Shown in pieces: positions 11,320 through 23,622 of a stretch of 64,000 bases of DNA; position 1 is the first letter of the stretch, and the number at the start of each line of letters is the position of its first letter. A program made the position numbers and the translations under genes. The notes under the pieces were generated by a model. The model did not search any database. It worked only from the letters and a program-made list of their open reading frames with translations, and had not been told where the DNA came from. This DNA is from Ricordea florida (lineage: Eukaryota; Cnidaria; Anthozoa; Corallimorpharia; Ricordeidae), in contig OX453287.1 of NCBI GenBank assembly GCA_949710005.1, forward strand, positions 15,857,560 through 15,921,559, read 5' to 3'.

Positions 11320-13795
11320 AAATACTATGTAGCCATTTAAGATTGTTATTTCAATGAAAGTATCAGATTCAGAGGCCTATTTTGCTGCATAAAGAGGGCT
11401 TCGATTTAAAATGACAAAACTTCAATTAAAATTGTCACAAAAACATTGCTGCAAGAACTGAATTGACACAACATTTGGTGTCGAGGTTTTTTTTTTATTA
11501 TTTCCATTACTTTCCCACACGAAACAAAATCAATGCAAAAACAATAGCAGAAATGTTGAAAGAGGAAACACATTCCCGCAAAGGTTTCAATCTAGTCAAA
11601 ACATTGGATCTACAAATGGAAATACGTCTAGCCGTCTTGAATTCCATTGTGCTGGAAAAGCCTTGATTTCTGCACTATTTCCACAACTATTTTCTCGATT
11701 TTCATCAACTACAACCATAGTCGTCTCGCTATCAATATTATACCGGTTATGATTACCTGTAGAATGTCAAGCTCTTTGCGTTAATTACTTTAGCTAGAAC
11801 TTTCAAAGACGGCGGTTTTTGAACGGAACATATCGATTACTAAGACGGCCCGGCCTGTTTTATTGACCTCCTCTTTCTACATTCATTCTTTCTCAGAATC
11901 TGTGAAGTTTGGAAGCTTTGAAAGTCCTAGTGAACAAGGTATGTGTTCATTTGAAAGCATTAAAGTGTCATTAAGAGCAGTAGGGGAGTAGGACTGGTAC
12001 AACTCGACAAAAGCTAGTTATTTTTTTAATTAATGAAATAATTACCGAATGAGATTGATTATGCGTGAAAATATCGTGAAAAGGTAGTTCTAAATATTTT
12101 CTATCTTTAGGTAAATAAACATTCCGTATACGAAGCTCTTTAAGATGGTCCAAAAAATTGTAGAAGAGGTAACTTTAATTAAGGGTCAGAAACTATATAT
12201 CATTCGAAACAGATCAACGAATTATAAATATTATATATATATAAAATTGCAGTTGCCTTATTCCGCAGCCATTTAGGGCGCTCAGTCATAACATGAGAGA
12301 GCCGTTGCTTCAGCCTTCTTTCTTTTCTTTTTCACTTTTTAGATGTTTGTTTTGAAAAGGAGGGATTGCTATGGTCCATTAAAAGAACCTATGCCATGGG
12401 GACATTTTAAGAATTTAACCGCTACGCTCTTAGATAGAAGTAATATCTTATTTCGCCCTGCAATACTAAACTAACTTGTTCTGTCGATGTGCGCGATAAT
12501 AGACCCTGTTAACACTGCTAAAGTGTAACTGTCCTTTTTTCGATTTAACCGCATTGCAGCAGTTTATAAAAAGAGCATTTGCCGTTAGCCTCTAAGCAGA
12601 CGTCAAGCTAAGCCCTGAGAGCCTCTCTAGGAGTCCAATTTACTTTTGCGTTTTCACTCTTTACGGTGTTACCAAACGTTTTAATCACGTTCACAGTGCT
12701 TGAAGAGGTATGAAAAGATGAAGTGATTGCTTTGCGCGCCCAAATTGACAGCTTCTGAGAAGCAAATCAAAGCTTTATACACACCTTACCTATTCATAAC
12801 AAAATTGCAGATAGGTGAAAGAAAACCTGTCCAAGAGATGTTTACTTGAGGGCGGAATGCGCTTTGTGCTACGACGCGTCAAGTTTTTAAATGTTGCCAG
12901 AATTCCATGGTGTTGCACAATTAAAGGGAGCGATGCCGGTTGAGTCTTGGGTTTAGATTGAGTCTCAGCTTCAAAAAAAAAAGAAGAAACTGAAAAGTTT
13001 TGTAGATTTCATTTTTTTTTTTTTTGGTTTGCGTAGAGCAAAATGGACGTCTTCAGTTTGGGGAAACGGCTTTGGCCAATTTATATGCAGCCATTAGGAA
13101 CAATGCTATGACAAGTTTGTTTAGCGAGTTTAGCTAAGATTCCCTTGAATAGACTAGAAAAGCCGACAAATTGACGTTTTGACGGAAGATCGGTAACCTG
13201 TAACGTGGATCAGCGTTTCCTTTTTAAAACATAGTCCTCCAACGCCGTAGTTCTCATCGCGGGAAAGTTATGCGGAGGGAAAAAACGAAAGCTTTGTTCA
13301 ATTAACTGAACAAATTCACTGGCGGCTAACAGAGAAACTTTGGAGGAGTAGAACACCAAAATTGCGCTACTTGATCGAAATCGCTTCCAAATGGCCTGAG
13401 AGTCGGATACAGATCATAAAATACCAAATTGACTCGATTTTATTGAAAAAGATCATTTTTTTTTTATCATAATCGTTTCATTTCCCATGCAAACGATTTC
13501 AAACTGGAAACTCGGGCTGCCTGCGACATAATAGATACACCATGTCCTGATACACCAATGTATTAATTCCACAGATCACACCCACATATAACATGTATAG
13601 AATATTTAAAACATGGCCGTATTAATCTGTATCCATAAGAATTCATCTTCTCCATCGAAGCCCCCCAAAATGCCAACTCCTCAATACTTCAGTTCGACAC
13701 AAGAAATCAGTGAAGCCATCAACAATGATTTAGTAAGGTCGTCGAATCTTGTATTCTTACCGCCGACTTAATGCGGGTTAAACCAAAAGGATTGC
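11320..13795. other. Intergenic or intronic, one weak exon candidate
   Basis: On the minus strand, 12177 down to 12052 is open and followed by a GTAATT donor-like site. It encodes about 41 residues of protein-like composition that could belong with the frame at 10846-11310. Nothing else is recognised. Confidence 0.25.
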
Positions 13796-14231
13796 TATTT
13801 TGGGTTCTGCACTCGTATTCTCTACGTCCACCCTCCTCGTGTGCACATTGGAAATATTGACATACTTTTGCATTGTGTTTCCTTTTTGGAATTTTGTGTC
13901 AGTGTTCAGTAATTTTTCTGAAAATGCTTTGTTGAGTCGTTTTTGTGTCAGTGTTTTGTTTACTCACTTTGTGGAGGTTGTTTTGTTTCGTTTGCGTTCT
14001 TGGGTTATTGTGTCGGCTACCGTTTCACAGGTCGAGGTAGTCGAACACGGAGCACAAGTTTATAAATGTCACATATTCTTCAACGAAATATTAGTAATTA
14101 CTGTATGCCAAGTCAGCAACCTTGAAATTTTGAGTAATTTGATTGGCTCTCTGTCTCGGGATATTCAACATTCAATGTTCACGTGCAACGAGGAGAATGA
14201 TCTTGGGGCTTTTAGGAAACCTTTGTACAAG

Positions 14232-14445
14232 TGAATTTTTGGACGAATGAAAAGAAAAATGGCTGGCGCCAATTAAGTTCGAAAGATGTAACTGAGGTTG
14301 CTTCAGTGGTATGTATACTAAAACAATTATTCTCTTCAATCTCGGTGGATAGTGGTTTTAGAAATATCTACCTCGCTGCTTCGCGCAGCTTGGGAAATAT
14401 TCTGCATGGTTTCACCTCGATTACAGAGAATAACTGCTAATATAT
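14232..14445 (-). mobile_element. Diverged relative of hairpin-headed MITE family F2
   Basis: Read on the minus strand, the sequence has an imperfect hairpin followed by AATAATTGTTTTAGTATA (revcomp near 14317-14334). The same tail borders the hairpins at 17.2 and 24.2 kb. The two open frames overlapping here (13800-14234 and 14231-14440, plus strand) show no motif. Confidence 0.4.
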
Positions 14446-16630
14446 GACTCACGCAAGAAAGAGTTACCAATCCTACCTTGAGCTAGAGTGAAAGGATCTA
14501 TCGTACACAACTGATCGCAAATTTCGAAAGTATAGTTATAAGTAATTAACTGCAGTTGCACCGGCTGATAACTTCAAAACGGTCAAGTTCAAAACCGGGC
14601 ATCTACGTCGGACATTATCATTTCCAATTTTACAATTTGCGGTTTCATGTCTTTAATCTTGGAGCCATAGTGTACTAAGTCTACGTATAAATGAAAATCA
14701 GTTTCATTTGAGTGCTGAAAATAATTCAGACACAAATTATAAACACTGGAATATATTGGGTTTATCTAATGTGAAATATCTACAGTTATAAAAGTTGTCG
14801 GTGCTTTTCGAGGTATGCTGCTATTGCGGTAAGTTTTGCCGGTCTCTTACAAGAACAGTCTATGAATATTTCTCTCCTGACGCAGACTGGAAAGCGGTTC
14901 TTTCTTGAAATATATACTGTTTTCCGTGGAGAAGTGAAAGGTAGCGTGGCCTTTTTATCTTTGGTACAAGACTAACACTTGCCCGGCGCAGGTTAGATAA
15001 AAAGGCGGTTGTCATAATTTTTTATAGGCGATCGTTTGAGGGTTTTGTGTCGAGCATGACCGAAATGTCCGAGTCTTTTGAATACAGCCGTCTTTCATAG
15101 TTAACAGAAACGTACGTGTTCCTCTTAAAAAGCGTAACTTATCGTTACTTTCGTCACCGGCGGCCCAATAATAAAATCGACCTACTTTTTACCTGTGTGG
15201 TATTTTATCTTGTTTCCCAGATTCTCAGGCCATTGGAAGGCGATTTCGCGAGTTAAGACCATTTCTCTTTTCCACTACTAACTACATTACAACATTAACC
15301 GTGACCGAAATCGGTCGGCGGACAACATAAAATACAACTCATGAACAAAGTAAGTTGATTTTATTGAAAAAACAAATTTCCTTCGACTTGAAAATAAAAC
15401 AGTTGGACTTTTATACAAACTCTTTCAAAACATGAGCTTGGGCCACCCGTGCTTTTTCCTCCCGCTTTTTCCCCTCTTTTGGGAACAATTAGTGATGACA
15501 GCGTCTACCGGCTCTCGAAAACGAAGAAAAAGACACAAGTTTAATGTTTGTTACACACTTCACAAAAAAGTGTGTATATTGTTTCCAATGAATTTGACTG
15601 AAATCCATCGTTTTGATTACCTAGTCATAAGCAAAACATCACTATTATATTTGGGTTTTATTAACTTTTTTCTTAATCAAACATTACAATCGAACAATGT
15701 CATTGATTTGAAAGCCATGCTCGATATTAAACTTCTCAGTTAATAATCTTCGTATTTTTTAATAAAGTTCTGGAAGCTAAAATTTGTGGTGAAATAATAG
15801 AACCTGATTTTTGCTGCTTGCACAATTTGAGCTCAATTGGAGATATTTCACAAATGGTCAAACCAGGCGTTCTACTTTCCAGAAACGAGAAGCGGCGCCG
15901 AAAGAAATGTATTTGCTCTCCAAATTTTCTGATTAAACACATCACCAATATAGGCTCGAATAATGCATGTCAGCTGCGGGCGGCAATGCAATAAGATTTC
16001 CTCTACGGAATACAAACACAGCTCTGTATTGCGAGTGACTGCATGGGTGATGACTGTTATAGACGTAGTAGCTCATCAGTTTCCTTTAGCTCTACGACTG
16101 GAAAGCTTTTATACCTACATCAATCAAACGGTGCGGATGAATGTTCAATTTGCTCCACAGAATTTTATCTTCTTCATTGACCTGGCTAACCTTATGCTGT
16201 ACTTGTAGACAACTACTGTAACAGATTTTTGCCTCCTATTTTACCTAGCTACAGCGACGCAAGAGACGTACGTAAAAAGGCGAGGTACGGATATTTACTT
16301 TTCTCGTTCATAAATAGGTTGACTCAATGCTGTGTTTTGCTTAAATTTTTGAACCTTGATATGGGCCCGGGTTTTCGATAGAATGCTTTGATGCGATAGA
16401 AAACTAAGGCTATACGAAAATCGCTTTATTGTTCATAATTCCCTTTGTCTTTCCAGTTGTTACTTACATCTTGCCCACGCCAAAAGTATAACCAAACAAC
16501 GCAAGCCGTAAAAAAGCTTCTTGATTCAATGCAAGTCACCCTGATTTACACCACTGTCTAAATGATCTGACTGTACCAGCTTAGAATACTCCTCTCACTG
16601 CGCCGCTCGAGACAGGAGCCGTTGTGAGGG
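14446..16630. other. Intergenic, no gene recognised
   Basis: The stretch contains only short frames without motifs. The longest, 15432-15743 on the plus strand and 15736-15948 on the minus strand, are compatible with chance. No repeat structure was identified. Confidence 0.4.
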
Positions 16631-16637
16631 CACCTAA

Positions 16638-16930
16638 GGGACGGACCATTAGAAAAGTGATGGGGGGGGGGGGGGGTGGGGAATTTTCAGCTTGCACGAA
16701 TTTTTTTTTTCTCTCACTGCTTGTGCAAGAATTTTTTTCAGGTGAACCCCTCTCCACGAATTTTTTTTACTACGTGTGAAAAAGTCACAATTGGACCTTC
16801 CTTCTGCATGAATTTTTTTCTTTACCTTCTTTGCATGAATTTTTTTTTCTTGGCATTTTCCCTTGCATGACTTTTTTTTGTTTTTTTTCCCCACCCCCCC
16901 CCCCCCATCACTTTTCTAATGGCCCGTCCC
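16638..16930. mobile_element. PIF/Harbinger-like MITE (family P), full copy
   Basis: The inverted termini begin GGGACGGACCATTAG and the element is flanked by TAA on both sides (16635-16637 and 16931-16933). It has a G-run at the left, a C-run at the right, and an interior of repeated GCA(T/C)GAATTTTTTT units. Confidence 0.85.
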
Positions 16931-17140
16931 TAAGGTAGTTCCCGGCTGTAGCCTCATAAAAGGGCCAAAAGTGTTTTTTTTTCTCTCTCTCTGAACTAAT
17001 TGTGTTAACTACTGAATTGTTCGATGCTGTACTGTGGTGCTGTTTGTTTTACTGCACATCGTGACCTTACCATTATAAATTGTGCATAAAACGGTGCTAT
17101 GTTACCATTTTTTGAAGCTGAATAGTGATACACTGTAGTA

Positions 17141-17420
17141 TTTAACATTATTCGCCGAAGGCGAAGTCATTCTCGATGAATATTCACCGAGAATCACCGA
17201 CCCTGAGGCGAATAATTGTTTTAGTATAAACACACAGGTGATTATATCAAAAAAGAAAAGAAAAGCATTTTACAACACGAAAAAACTTTATTTCATCAAA
17301 AGCGCGCGAACGACTGGCAGCCATTTTGTTCGTCGAGGTGATTATCGGCTGATAATCCGAGATAGCGAACCAATCAGAGCGCACGATTTTGTATAATCAC
17401 CTGAGTATTTATACTGATGT
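17141..17420. mobile_element. Hairpin-headed MITE (family F2)
   Basis: A hairpin with outer arms ATTATTCGCC and GGCGAATAAT leads into TTGTTTTAGTATAAA. A body with AGGTGATTATA and its inverse follows, then CCAATCAGAGCGC, ending at TATTTATACT. The organisation matches the element at 24090-24400, though the arm sequences differ. Confidence 0.65.
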
Positions 17421-18042
17421 TTGTTACTTTCTTTACAGAGGAGGAGGCGGGGTTCTTAAGCTGTGTTACTGAGAAAATTGTTTAGCAATAAGGATGTATT
17501 TACCCTATAGCTTGTATCCCCGTGAAACGCGGGTCAGGCTGAATGTAGCACAAGATATTGAGACATTTTTTATTCAGTTCTCTTTTTAACAATCAATCAA
17601 TTCAATCAATCATTCATTTTTCCACGTAACGTTCAGGAGCTAGAAAGCTCGTTCTAAATACGTACGTGCATCTAAAAAGTAAGTTAATAAAATATTAGAC
17701 TTGGCTAAGATTACAAACTATGATAATTTATCAAAATACGTAATTAAAAAACAATCAGGAACATATCACACACGCAGAAAGTATATTATTCATCAAATAA
17801 ATATTTACATATAAAATTGCTCAACAACTGGAACTACCTAAAAGTTAACATCATTAATTTTTCCCATAAATGGTTTGAGACATCCCTGTCTTAAGTCTGT
17901 TTTTAAAGAGTTTCACGTGGTTGCTACCTTATACGCAAACGAGTTCTTTATCCATTCGAGATTGAACTTAGGTACACTTGAATTAACCCCATTACCTGTT
18001 TACCTTTTTACAGTAAACCAGCCAAAAGTTCTTCTCCTAACT
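17421..18042. other. Upstream region of second GPCR
   Basis: The frame of the receptor stays open upstream to 17875, but the residues there do not look like part of a receptor N-terminus. A TTTTTACAG at about 18004-18012 could be an acceptor for a 5' UTR intron. No promoter element can be identified with confidence. Confidence 0.35.
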
Positions 18043-18496
18043 ATGACAACTGACGGGAATCTCTCTCTATGGAATTCCACAAACAACACAAACGGAATAA
18101 ACGGAACCGATAACGGGACGGGATCTGGCCCTCGAGGTCAATCCCAGCAGATGAAAACAGACTACGTTGCAGTTGTTTTCTTCTGCATCCTGGCAGCGTT
18201 AATAAATTTTGGTAACTCGCTCGTGATTGGTGCGTTTCGTGCCAATCGGCGCCTGCGGACGACCACCAATTTACTGCTGTTGTCATTGGCAGTAACGGAC
18301 ATGTTAATTGGTTTGATTTCTGTGCCTGTCTGGGTGTACATATTAATAACATATGACATAAAAGGGCTGTTTTACCAGATTTATTTAACGTTTGACGTCA
18401 TTTGCGGTGTGTCATCGATATTGAACCTGACAGCGATAAGTTTAGAAAGATGTTACGCCCTGCTTCAGCCAATAAGACATCGAAATATTGGAAAAG
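18043..18496 (+). CDS. Exon 1 of GPCR at 18.0-22.1 kb
   Basis: The exon encodes the glycosylated N-terminus, TM1-TM3 and part of ICL2, and ends in phase 1 at AAAG|GTGAGTAAGT, a near-consensus donor. Unlike the paralogue, TM1 is not split by an intron. Confidence 0.85.
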
Positions 18497-21400
18497 GTGA
18501 GTAAGTAAAAAAGTTCTCAGATGTAAATATATAAAATTTCATATATTTGAACTGCGGACGAAATATTGCACCGGTATCATAAGGTGATGGGTTCCAATCC
18601 CGTTCAAGCCTGATTTTTGCTGGTCTTATCTTCGCAATTACTCAAACTTCGTACTGATATAATTGTGACGATCTTTCACTTGTTATAATCACCGAAATTG
18701 CGCGAAGGGAAAGTGGGAGCATTCGAAAGATTTCAGCCTAAACTCTTTGTCAAAATATCTTTCTTACCACAATTGCTACTAATCTCGCAATCTTATTGGC
18801 TTATTTGCCGTTGTCGATAAGAGTCTAGACAACGCTGCTCGCGTCAATGAGTCAAGCAAAGCAAAAGGCAATCAGAAACGCTCATTTTGGAGAATAAACC
18901 AATCAGATCGCGAGAAAGTTATAGACAACGCTTGCTCTTTCTTTGTGTCACGATCTTGGTCACGCTCTGAATAAATAACACATTTTCTTTGACGTTTCTT
19001 AACATTTTGACCACTGTGATGACGCGTACTCGTTGTCGATAAGAGTACAGACAACGTTAAACAACGTTCGATTTGTTAACCCTATCTAGACCGGGCTTTT
19101 TTTTGCTTGTTTTGCCCGGGGGGGGGCTAATGGGCCCCCCCTCCGTATCTCGTTAACGAATGGTCGTATGACCTCCAAATTTACAGTGAAAGGTGTATAG
19201 GCCAAAAACAATCTACACAGGTAGTTTGACGTCATGATGATGTAATACATTCTTTTTATGACGTCATCTCTTGTATTTTATTGTAAAATACGATATTTTT
19301 TTCTCTTTTAGGCATCAAACGTTATAACATAAACCTGAGCAAGATAAATGTTACTAATACCAGTGTTGTATATCTAAAGCATTGTTCACATAATTGGCGA
19401 TTAATATATACGTCATAATGACGTCATATATATGTATGTGTAATGACATAACTTTATGACTTTTCAAAGTATACATAAAATGTAGCTAATCATTACAAGA
19501 TCATTACAAATCAGAGTTCGGGTAAGTCTTAATGTCAATCGCCATTTTTATTACCCACAATGCATTGATAAACTATCCCAAAATGCAATTCTCCATAGAT
19601 TTCCAAAAAATCAGTAAGTGTCATACTTACTCGCCAGAAAATAGCAATTTTCTTGAACAACAATGTTTAACAACATATGTGTACTGTTTTTGATAAAAGG
19701 TTTACAAAAAAAATCAAGTTTAGTAAATTTATTTATTTCTTATGATCCGCCATCTTGGATCCGCCATCTCGGAACTTATCAGTTATTCTTTTCTGCATAA
19801 TAATGTTTAAAAACATACATCAATTGCTTGGAAACAACTAATTATAGTTTATCAAACATTTTTATAATCAAATAATGGTATTATCTAATATTAGAGATAT
19901 TCTCATGAAACTAAAAATATTGTCCGCCATGTTTGTTTTTGCTAATTATAAATTCATGAATTCATTTGCGTATAAGACGTACCTGTCGGGTACAACGTTT
20001 TTGGCAAAGATTTAAGAAAAGGGTTCGGTGGTTTATTATCAACTGGTACGTTAAATTGTGTTTTCTCTGGCAAATAACTGAGCTCATGTGCCCCATTTGC
20101 AGGTGTCGTGTTGACGGCTATCTGCATTGCCTGGCTTCTCTCGATATTCGCCAGCGTACTGCACAGGCTTCCTATTCCAAACATACAGAGTATACGCGGA
20201 ATGGTGGTGACAGTTGCCTTCTTCCTATTCCCACTAATTATCATTCTGGGAGCGTACGGTACCATATTCCATATAGCTAGAGCGCATGCGCGTGGAAGAG
20301 GAGTCAGGTCGTTCAAGAAGGTAAACCAATATTATATGTTTTCATTCTCCAAGAAACTAGGGCTCTATAGCTTTGTGGGTCCGGAAATACGGATTTTGTC
20401 CATTGTCTGGCCGCGAGCTGAAGACTTTGACGACAGCCTGAGCGACTTTGCAATTTTGAATAAAATACCCTTGGTCACGGATCAGTTAAACGTCCAGACT
20501 CTGTCCTTCTAGAAGCACGGTATCATTAACTTTCGATGTTTCGTCAATACTTTCTGTCCAGTGTGTCCCCCACAATGAGTATAGATATGGCAGTATACTG
20601 GTTATCGTGTCAGACTTCCAAGCGGGAGGTCCGTAGTTCCAGTCCTGGTGATGGTACTGTGTCAAGAATCTGTACAACACTGTTCGTCAAGGAACTTTAC
20701 TCCATAGTGTTTCTCCTTACCGTTTACAAATGGCATTAGTGAGATAGAGCTATAGGTAGCCCTGGGATTGACTATCATTCCTTTTACGGGGGAGGAACAA
20801 TACTCCTAGGTACATGGTACAGAAACCGCCTCCGGCTTTGTGGGCGTCATCGCTTTTGTGGGCCTTATTCCTCTTATGTTGCCCATAATGGCCAGCCCCG
20901 GCTTTTCCGCGAGATACACACCATTTACTATTCTCTAGTAGCCTTAAATTACTCTCTTTAAGCTTGTTTGAGCAGATTGTTTTGATTAGAATATAGTACA
21001 AATTCCGAGTGTCAAAGCATTTTTATAGCATTCGAATTCTCACTCTACTATTAGCAAACATTTTTGCAAGGGAACGCCTTCCATTTCCTATTAAATGCAT
21101 TTTACTTTTGTGTTATCATAGGACCTCAGAATTACTAGCACAGTAGCAGTGGTTATAGGCTTGTTTATCGTGTGTTGGACGCCTTTCTTCGCTCTCAATT
21201 TTCTATTCTCGTTGTGCGGTACCACGAAACTTCAGTTTCCAGGATGTCTGTCTCCAATACCGCCTTTTATACTGAGTTTAGTTAAGTGGCTGCAGTACGG
21301 GAATTCCGTTTGTAATCCCATTATCTACGGTCTCCGAAACAAAGAGTTCCTTATTGCCTTCAAGAAAATTTTACTGGGCATTTGCGGTAAGAATGTGCGG

Positions 21401-22060
21401 CTAAACGACTTCTCAAAGAGCGCGTATGGACGCACAGTGCGCAGCGCTTATGGGCGCCACGATTCAAGTTTTGAGAATTCGCGCTCGGTTATCTACCCGC
21501 CTCAAGTTCCCGGGGGAATGTTTGACGTGCGCGAGAGCTATCGCAAGGCGATTCAGAACGGGCGAAGCAAGCCGATAAAACTGGAGTTCAAAAAGAAAAC
21601 TCTGGCCGATGGTTTAATGGCCTTCAACGTGGACGCGTTCCATTGTCTACCGTCAGGAGACGGTACCTTGTCGAGTATGTTCAGTTCGAACTCTGTTTCG
21701 CACGTAGAGCTCTCTTCCTCTCCTGGTGAGCTATGCAATCCTAGATTTGAAAGAGACTCTGCAGAAACAGGGATCTGCCCCTACAAACAAGCTCTGCGCA
21801 ATAAACGCCTAGAGGTCGAGAACGTGAGCAGGTCCAACAATGCTTTGCTGCAGAAACACTGCGGAGATGGATTTATACAGAATGGCCCTACTCACGTGCA
21901 TTTTGTGGAGCCGAACGATCAAAACTCATCTGAGTCTTCACAGAACAGGAAAAACCTTCCAGCATTCGAAAGAAAACGATCTCTTTCTGAGGTTTTTCGA
22001 AGACAACGTGGCAATCAAGCTGACGGTCTGAAACAAGAACTGCGATCTTCGTTTTCTTAG
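18043..22060 (+). CDS. Class A GPCR, amine-receptor-like, three exons, long tail
   Basis: Exons 18043-18496, 20103-20320 and 21122-22060 give 536 aa with GT-AG introns. The ATG chosen precedes a Ser/Thr/Asn-rich ectodomain with sequons at N6, N11, N14, N20 and N24. Landmarks are N58 (1.50), D86 (2.50), D118 (3.32), R136 (3.50, in ERC), CWTPFF at 242-247, W280 (7.40), Y283 (7.43) and NPIIY at 289-293. D3.32, the WxPFF motif, W7.40 and Y7.43 together are the signature of biogenic-amine receptors, so a role sensing an amine-like ligand at the cell surface is inferred. Residue 111 (3.25) is Tyr and ECL2 lacks Cys, so the usual TM3-ECL2 disulfide is absent. ECL3 has C256 and C266. The C-terminal tail of about 240 residues is basic and Ser-rich. 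Both introns match the 0.4-4.4 kb gene in place and phase. Confidence 0.87.
18556..18690 (+). mobile_element. Degenerate tRNA-derived SINE (family B) in GPCR intron 1
   Basis: A B-box-like GGGTTCCAATCCCGTT is followed by CAAGCCTGATTTT, matching the head-body junction of the element at 38.7 kb. The copy is strongly diverged. Confidence 0.45.
20103..20320 (+). CDS. Exon 2 of GPCR at 18.0-22.1 kb
   Basis: The exon follows CCATTTGCAG and encodes TM4 with Trp, a short cysteine-free ECL2, TM5 and the start of ICL3. It ends in phase 0 at AAG|GTAAAC, the same position as in the paralogue. Confidence 0.85.
20580..20745 (+). mobile_element. Possible tRNA-derived SINE in GPCR intron 2
   Basis: CTGGTTATCGTGTCAGAC followed by GCGGGAGGTCC and then GTAGTTCCAGTCC resembles an eroded tRNA head with A and B boxes. 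No second copy was found in this window, so the call is weak. Confidence 0.35.
21122..22060 (+). CDS. Exon 3 of GPCR at 18.0-22.1 kb
   Basis: The exon begins with Asp-Leu after an ATAG acceptor and encodes TM6, TM7 and the long cytoplasmic tail. Near the start of the tail two adjacent copies of S-A-Y-G-R occur (around 21415-21455), with basic-aromatic character. The stop is TAG. Confidence 0.88.
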   Translation, partial: DLRITSTVAVVIGLFIVCWTPFFALNFLFSLCGTTKLQFPGCLSPIPPFILSLVKWLQYGNSVCNPIIYGLRNKEFLIAFKKILLGICGKNVRLNDFSKSAYGRTVRSAYGRHDSSFENSRSVIYPPQVPGGMFDVRESYRKAIQNGRSKPIKLEFKKKTLADGLMAFNVDAFHCLPSGDGTLSSMFSSNSVSHVELSSSPGELCNPRFERDSAETGICPYKQALRNKRLEVENVSRSNNALLQKHCGDGFIQNGPTHVHFVEPNDQNSSESSQNRKNLPAFERKRSLSEVFRRQRGNQADGLKQELRSSFS

Positions 22061-22382
22061 AGTGCCAGCGATGACCCTATGGAAACGTGTTACTCAGTCG
22101 ATTGATGCAAACAGCGAATTGACATTGTCTTTGATCCAGGGCGGTTTCATACTCACAGAGAAAACTGGGAAAATGGATCAATGCCCTCCGTCAAGAGTGG
22201 ATGCGACACGGAGTAATGTTATTGTCCATAGAAATGACATACTGTAGTTCACGAAACAAAATTGAATGGAATGAATGAAAAATGTGTACTTTGCAAAATG
22301 TTAAAATGAACCTTCAGAGCGGATATTCTGAGTGAGCTTGAGTACAAACGGCGATAAATTACATACATACATTACTTTATTT

Positions 22383-22733
22383 ACCCTCGGATTTTAGAGT
22401 AGCTTATGCAGCTAACGTCTCCGAGCATTTAACCATCAGATGAGAGATAGACCACAACACCGGGAACTACGTTCCCTACTCTTTTCGAACAGTGTGTGGG
22501 TTCTTTAACGTCCCACGGATCAATCAATTATGAAGAGTTGTGAGACGGGGCCTACGGTCTATCGTCCTTATCCTAGAAAACTAGAAAGTCTAACCATTTG
22601 CAGATGTCATGATAAAGGCAGCACTTTCTCCTCAAATATTTAAAGACTCTGAGTGTTGGTCCGGCCGGGATTTGAAACCACGACCTACCGCACGCTAGTC
22701 CGGTGCTCTACCACTGGGCTAACCGGTCGACGG
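22383..22733 (-). mobile_element. tRNA-derived SINE (family A), downstream of second GPCR
   Basis: The tRNA-like head lies at about 22655-22728 in reverse (GGTTAGCCCAGTGGTAGAGC). The body matches the copy at 2397-2882, including the stretch CCCTACTCTTTTCGAACAG on the plus strand. Confidence 0.8.
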
Positions 22734-22739
22734 TAACGC

Positions 22740-23440
22740 CGAGGATGACGCCAGTGAAAAATCCGTAATGGTGTAGTTTGCTTTCCTCTTCTACGTTAAG
22801 CAGCAGGCTATCAGAATGCTTGAGTCGGTTTTTTCCATTTTTTCCAAAGTGTAGAGTTTCCCACTTGTTAGCGTTTAGACATCATTCGGATTCTCTTTTT
22901 TTGCTTAAGCTCCCTATTTTTGACTTAAGCTCTACATATTCACTAAGTGAACATGTAGAGTTTTTAAGCCCCGCACTGATGTCAACTGGCATCTCCACTA
23001 CTCACGTTACTGTTCACATGTAGGAATTAATTAGTTGACACTGAACACATTTGGTGGAATTCCATTTGAAAAACAAAATTTGAACATTACTCCTCCAAAT
23101 TTCATAGCCCTATATGGACCTAAAGTTTTAACTTGTAGCCATTGAGACAACAGCTACTTCGAATTTCACAGTGTCAAGTTGTACCGCCTAACCCAGCATT
23201 ACGGCATTGATTTCTCGGTAAACGTGGTCAAACAGGATGTCGTCAAGAGGCCATTGAAGCGTACTGTCCATGGGTATCACCTTAAGATTTGATTTTCTCA
23301 TTGTGCAAAGTACAGATATTTCATTTAGTTCCATTTTGTAAAGTACACTAAGCAAATAGTAATAGCCTTTGTGGATTCAATTAGCAGCTTAAAAATCCCG
23401 CAGATCAATTAAGAAGTAAGTTCTTCGGGTACTTCATATA
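22740..23440. other. Intergenic, no gene recognised
   Basis: No coding frame or repeat structure is supported. The longest frame (22778-23023) has a hydrophobic, Leu/Phe-rich composition expected from T-rich DNA. Confidence 0.4.
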
Positions 23441-23622
23441 GGGTGTGTTCTTTGGTATGATCCGGATATGGATTTTTGATCCGAGATCACACGGATCACG
23501 GCACATCAAAGGAACCGATGAATCCTTGTCCATTGTGGTTTCATTGGTTTCTTCGATGGGCCATTATCCGCTTGATCTCGGATCACAAAACCAGACCCGG
23601 ATTATAGCAAATGAACGCACCC
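23441..23622. mobile_element. Short MITE with GGGTG(T/C)GTTC termini
   Basis: Inverted ends GGGTGTGTTC and GAACGCACCC enclose further inverted matches around ATGATCCGG and TGATC(C)GAGATCAC. The length is 182 bp. ATA flanks both ends, a possible short target duplication. Confidence 0.65.

Noticed and set aside
13800-14440. Two adjacent plus-strand open frames as a gene
   Set aside because: No motif, hydrophobic composition typical of T-rich DNA, and overlap with an inverted-repeat relic.
16649-16894. Lys-rich or Phe-rich proteins encoded in the family P MITEs
   Set aside because: The frames come from A/T homopolymers in the MITE interior and recur with frame differences in each copy.
17875-18042. 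Upstream start for the second GPCR
   Set aside because: The extra 56 residues lack receptor character and no true ATG there is better supported than the one at 18043, which opens a glycosylated N-terminus.
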